Source of the DNA: Acidimicrobiaceae bacterium
GTDB lineage: Bacteria; Actinomycetota; Acidimicrobiia; Acidimicrobiales; Acidimicrobiaceae
NCBI GenBank assembly: GCA_013044415.1
Contig: JABEUO010000157.1
Span: 1 to 6,826 of the forward strand
Reading direction: 5' to 3'
DNA: 6,826 bases
The notes beneath the pieces are model-generated. The model ran no database searches, was not told the DNA's origin, and saw only the letters and a program-made list of their open reading frames with translations. Each line of letters begins with the position of its first letter. Position 1 is the stretch's first letter. Positions 5,263 through 6,826 of this stretch are shown here, one piece after another. Both the position numbers and the translations under genes were made by a program.

Positions 5263-5958
5263 TTAGCCCGCCTCCATCACCGACTCCAAGATGGATTCGG
5301 CGGCCAAAATAGGGTCTTTCGCCTGGGTTACGGCCCTGCCTATGACTAGCAGGTCGGCCCCAGACTTAATCGCCTCTTCGGGGGTTGCGGCCCTAATCTG
5401 GTCGTTTCTGTCGACTCCCTTAGGTCTGATCCCCGCAACGACAGCAAACATATCGGGCCTGAGTGACTTCCCCTCGGCAACGTCTTCAGTGGCGCAAACG
5501 TAACCCATACACCCGCCTAAGGCAGCCGCTTCTATTCTCGCCGGGACGACGTGTTTGGGAGCTCCTCCATCGGAGCTGAGAACAGTGACCCCGAGGGCCA
5601 TCGGGATGGAAGCGCCGATCTCTGAGGCGCCCTCCATTAGACCCTCTACCCCAGCTCTCAACATGGCCGTTCCGCCGAATGCATGCATGGTCAAGAGGCT
5701 CGCTCCTAGGCCCCCTACGACCCTTGCACTTCGCCGGACCGTATTTGGTATGTCGTGGAGCTTGAGGTCCAAAAAGACCTTGTACCCTAGCTCGCAGAGG
5801 GCACCTACCGATTCCGGCCCGGTAGAGAGGTAGAGCTCGAGGCCGACCTTGACGTAATCGAAATAGTCACCTAGGTGCCTAGCCATCCTGGTCGCCATCA
5901 CTAGGTCGTCATAATCGAGCGCTAGCGCTAGGTGAGCCTTAGCGTCACTCTCATTCAT
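5263..5958 (-). CDS. pyrF: Orotidine 5'-phosphate decarboxylase, class I short form
   Basis: Last step of UMP synthesis: cofactor-free decarboxylation of orotidine monophosphate. The product is 231 residues. Active-site elements are visible: D15 in LALALD, K37 in DYVKVG, and D64, K66 and D69 in FLDLKLHDIP. Phosphate-binding parts are VAGIRPKG (R178) and LLVIGRAVTQAKDP (G207, R208). This is the E. coli/Bacillus-like class; Mycobacterium and Streptomyces carry the longer class in the equivalent cluster. The ATG at 5958 overlaps the pyrD stop by one base (TGATG), implying translational coupling; TTG 5961 directly before it would add one residue. The stop is TAA, followed by the A/T-rich region before mihF. 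Confidence 0.97.
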   Translation of the reverse strand: MNESDAKAHLALALDYDDLVMATRMARHLGDYFDYVKVGLELYLSTGPESVGALCELGYKVFLDLKLHDIPNTVRRSARVVGGLGASLLTMHAFGGTAMLRAGVEGLMEGASEIGASIPMALGVTVLSSDGGAPKHVVPARIEAAALGGCMGYVCATEDVAEGKSLRPDMFAVVAGIRPKGVDRNDQIRAATPEEAIKSGADLLVIGRAVTQAKDPILAAESILESVMEAG

Positions 5959-6826
5959 CAATCTTCCGCCTTCAAATCGCTTAAAGTTTCAATAGCTGGG
6001 GTCATCTTCATACCCTTAGGGGCATACCCGACAACGTCTGATAGCCTGGCTATGCCAAGTCTCTCACACAATTCGGAGAGTTCGCCGAGAATTCGCATCG
6101 GTGCCTTTGGGTCGGAAAAGGTTGCTGTTCCGACCTGAATGGCCGATGCCCCAGCAAGGATCATCGCCAACGCATCCCGCCCAGTGGAAATACCACCCAC
6201 CCCAATTATCACTACCTCGGGAATCCGCTTCTTTAATTCGTACACCGCCCTAAGGGCAATTGGCCTAATAGCCCTGCCGGATAGGCCACCCCCACCCCCG
6301 CCTAGTTCCAACGATGCGGTCAATGGATCGATTGACATCCCCAAGACGGTATTAATTAGTGTCACTCCACTCGCACCGGCGTCGAGCGCCGCTTCTGCAA
6401 CATCCGCCACCAGGTGGGTATTCGGGGACAACTTGGCAAATATTGGGATCCCTACGGGCTGAACCGCCTCGATGACCGCCCGGGTCGCTTCGACGGAGTG
6501 CGAAAAGATCTCCGACTTTGCCTTTAGGTTAGGACACGATACGTTTACCTCTAGGGCCACAATTCCATCTAGCTCGGTAGCGAGCAACTCCGAAGCCCGG
6601 GCGTACTCCTCCACCGTCCGGCCCCAGATGCTCACGATCGTCTTTATGCGACGGCGCCTCAGCTCTGGGAGATACTCCCTCTGCCAGCCCTCCACGCCCG
6701 GCCCCGCCAATCCGACCGAATTAAGCATCCCACCCGGTATCGGGGCCAACCTCGGACCGGGATTACCCGGCCAGGGAAAGGCGGAGATGCTCTTTACCAC
6801 TACCGCCCCGAGTTCCGAGAGGTCAA
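5958..6826 (-). CDS. pyrD: Dihydroorotate dehydrogenase, class 1B catalytic subunit (partial, 5' end beyond window)
   Basis: FMN enzyme oxidising dihydroorotate to orotate, fourth step of pyrimidine synthesis. The frame is open to the window edge; 288 residues are visible and only the N-terminus (perhaps 30-40 residues in this family) is missing, so the GTG at 6800 is not the start. VVKSISAFPWPGNPGPR matches the family's early region, GGMLNSVGLAGPGVEGW follows, VNVSCPN carries the class 1 catalytic cysteine (codon 6536-6534), and KLSPN supplies the FMN/orotate lysine. NTVLGMSIDP, GGLSG and GVGGISTG are typical of class 1B, which normally pairs with the iron-sulfur/FAD subunit PyrK; a pyrK gene is therefore predicted just outside the window. 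Oddity: a run of six glycines (codons 6302-6285) before LSG. It overlaps pyrF by one base. Confidence 0.96.
   Translation of the reverse strand, partial: DLSELGAVVVKSISAFPWPGNPGPRLAPIPGGMLNSVGLAGPGVEGWQREYLPELRRRRIKTIVSIWGRTVEEYARASELLATELDGIVALEVNVSCPNLKAKSEIFSHSVEATRAVIEAVQPVGIPIFAKLSPNTHLVADVAEAALDAGASGVTLINTVLGMSIDPLTASLELGGGGGGLSGRAIRPIALRAVYELKKRIPEVVIIGVGGISTGRDALAMILAGASAIQVGTATFSDPKAPMRILGELSELCERLGIARLSDVVGYAPKGMKMTPAIETLSDLKAED

Noticed and set aside
5918..5929. Perfect 12-bp palindrome AGCGCTAGCGCT near the pyrF start
   Set aside because: It lies inside codons for the conserved LALALD strand; repeated Leu-Ala codons explain it without an operator.

Overview
The window is a continuous minus-strand housekeeping gene block from an actinobacterium. 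In the direction of transcription (right to left) the order is pyrD (5' end cut off by the window edge), pyrF, mihF, gmk, rpoZ, coaBC, metK, priA (3' end cut off). This order, the presence of mihF (integration host factor restricted to Actinobacteria) and a PriA that has lost its helicase motifs all point to Actinobacteria. Base composition is only moderately G+C-rich, TAG stops and TTG starts are common, and PyrF is the short class I form. That suggests a deep lineage such as Acidimicrobiia rather than Streptomyces or Mycobacterium. The lineage placement is inference from memory of the families, not a search result.

Layout: pyrD (5958-6826) and pyrF (5263-5958) overlap by one base and encode late steps of UMP synthesis. 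A 144-bp A/T-rich non-coding region (5119-5262) follows. It carries A/T tracts at helical spacing and a leaderless-type -10 box, and looks like a promoter for the next block. mihF (4798-5118) runs straight into gmk (4250-4801), which has no ATG, GTG or TTG that would give a complete first strand; a CTG overlapping the mihF stop is the best candidate start. A 124-bp gap (4127-4249) holds a hairpin and a promoter-like sequence with a perfect 12-bp palindrome ahead of rpoZ (3779-4126). A 67-bp gap with two mutually exclusive hairpins precedes coaBC (2488-3711). A 75-bp leader precedes metK (1219-2412). priA (1-1190) follows after 28 bp.

Together the genes cover pyrimidine synthesis (PyrD, PyrF), GMP phosphorylation (Gmk), the CoA and S-adenosylmethionine cofactors (CoaBC, MetK), nucleoid architecture (mIHF), RNA polymerase assembly (omega) and replication restart (PriA). 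This is a growth-linked cluster rather than an accessory island. No mobile element, CRISPR array, tRNA, rRNA or defence system was seen. The points most worth a second look are in the gaps and starts: the phased A/T tracts before mihF, the missing canonical gmk start, the palindrome before rpoZ and the alternative hairpins before coaBC.
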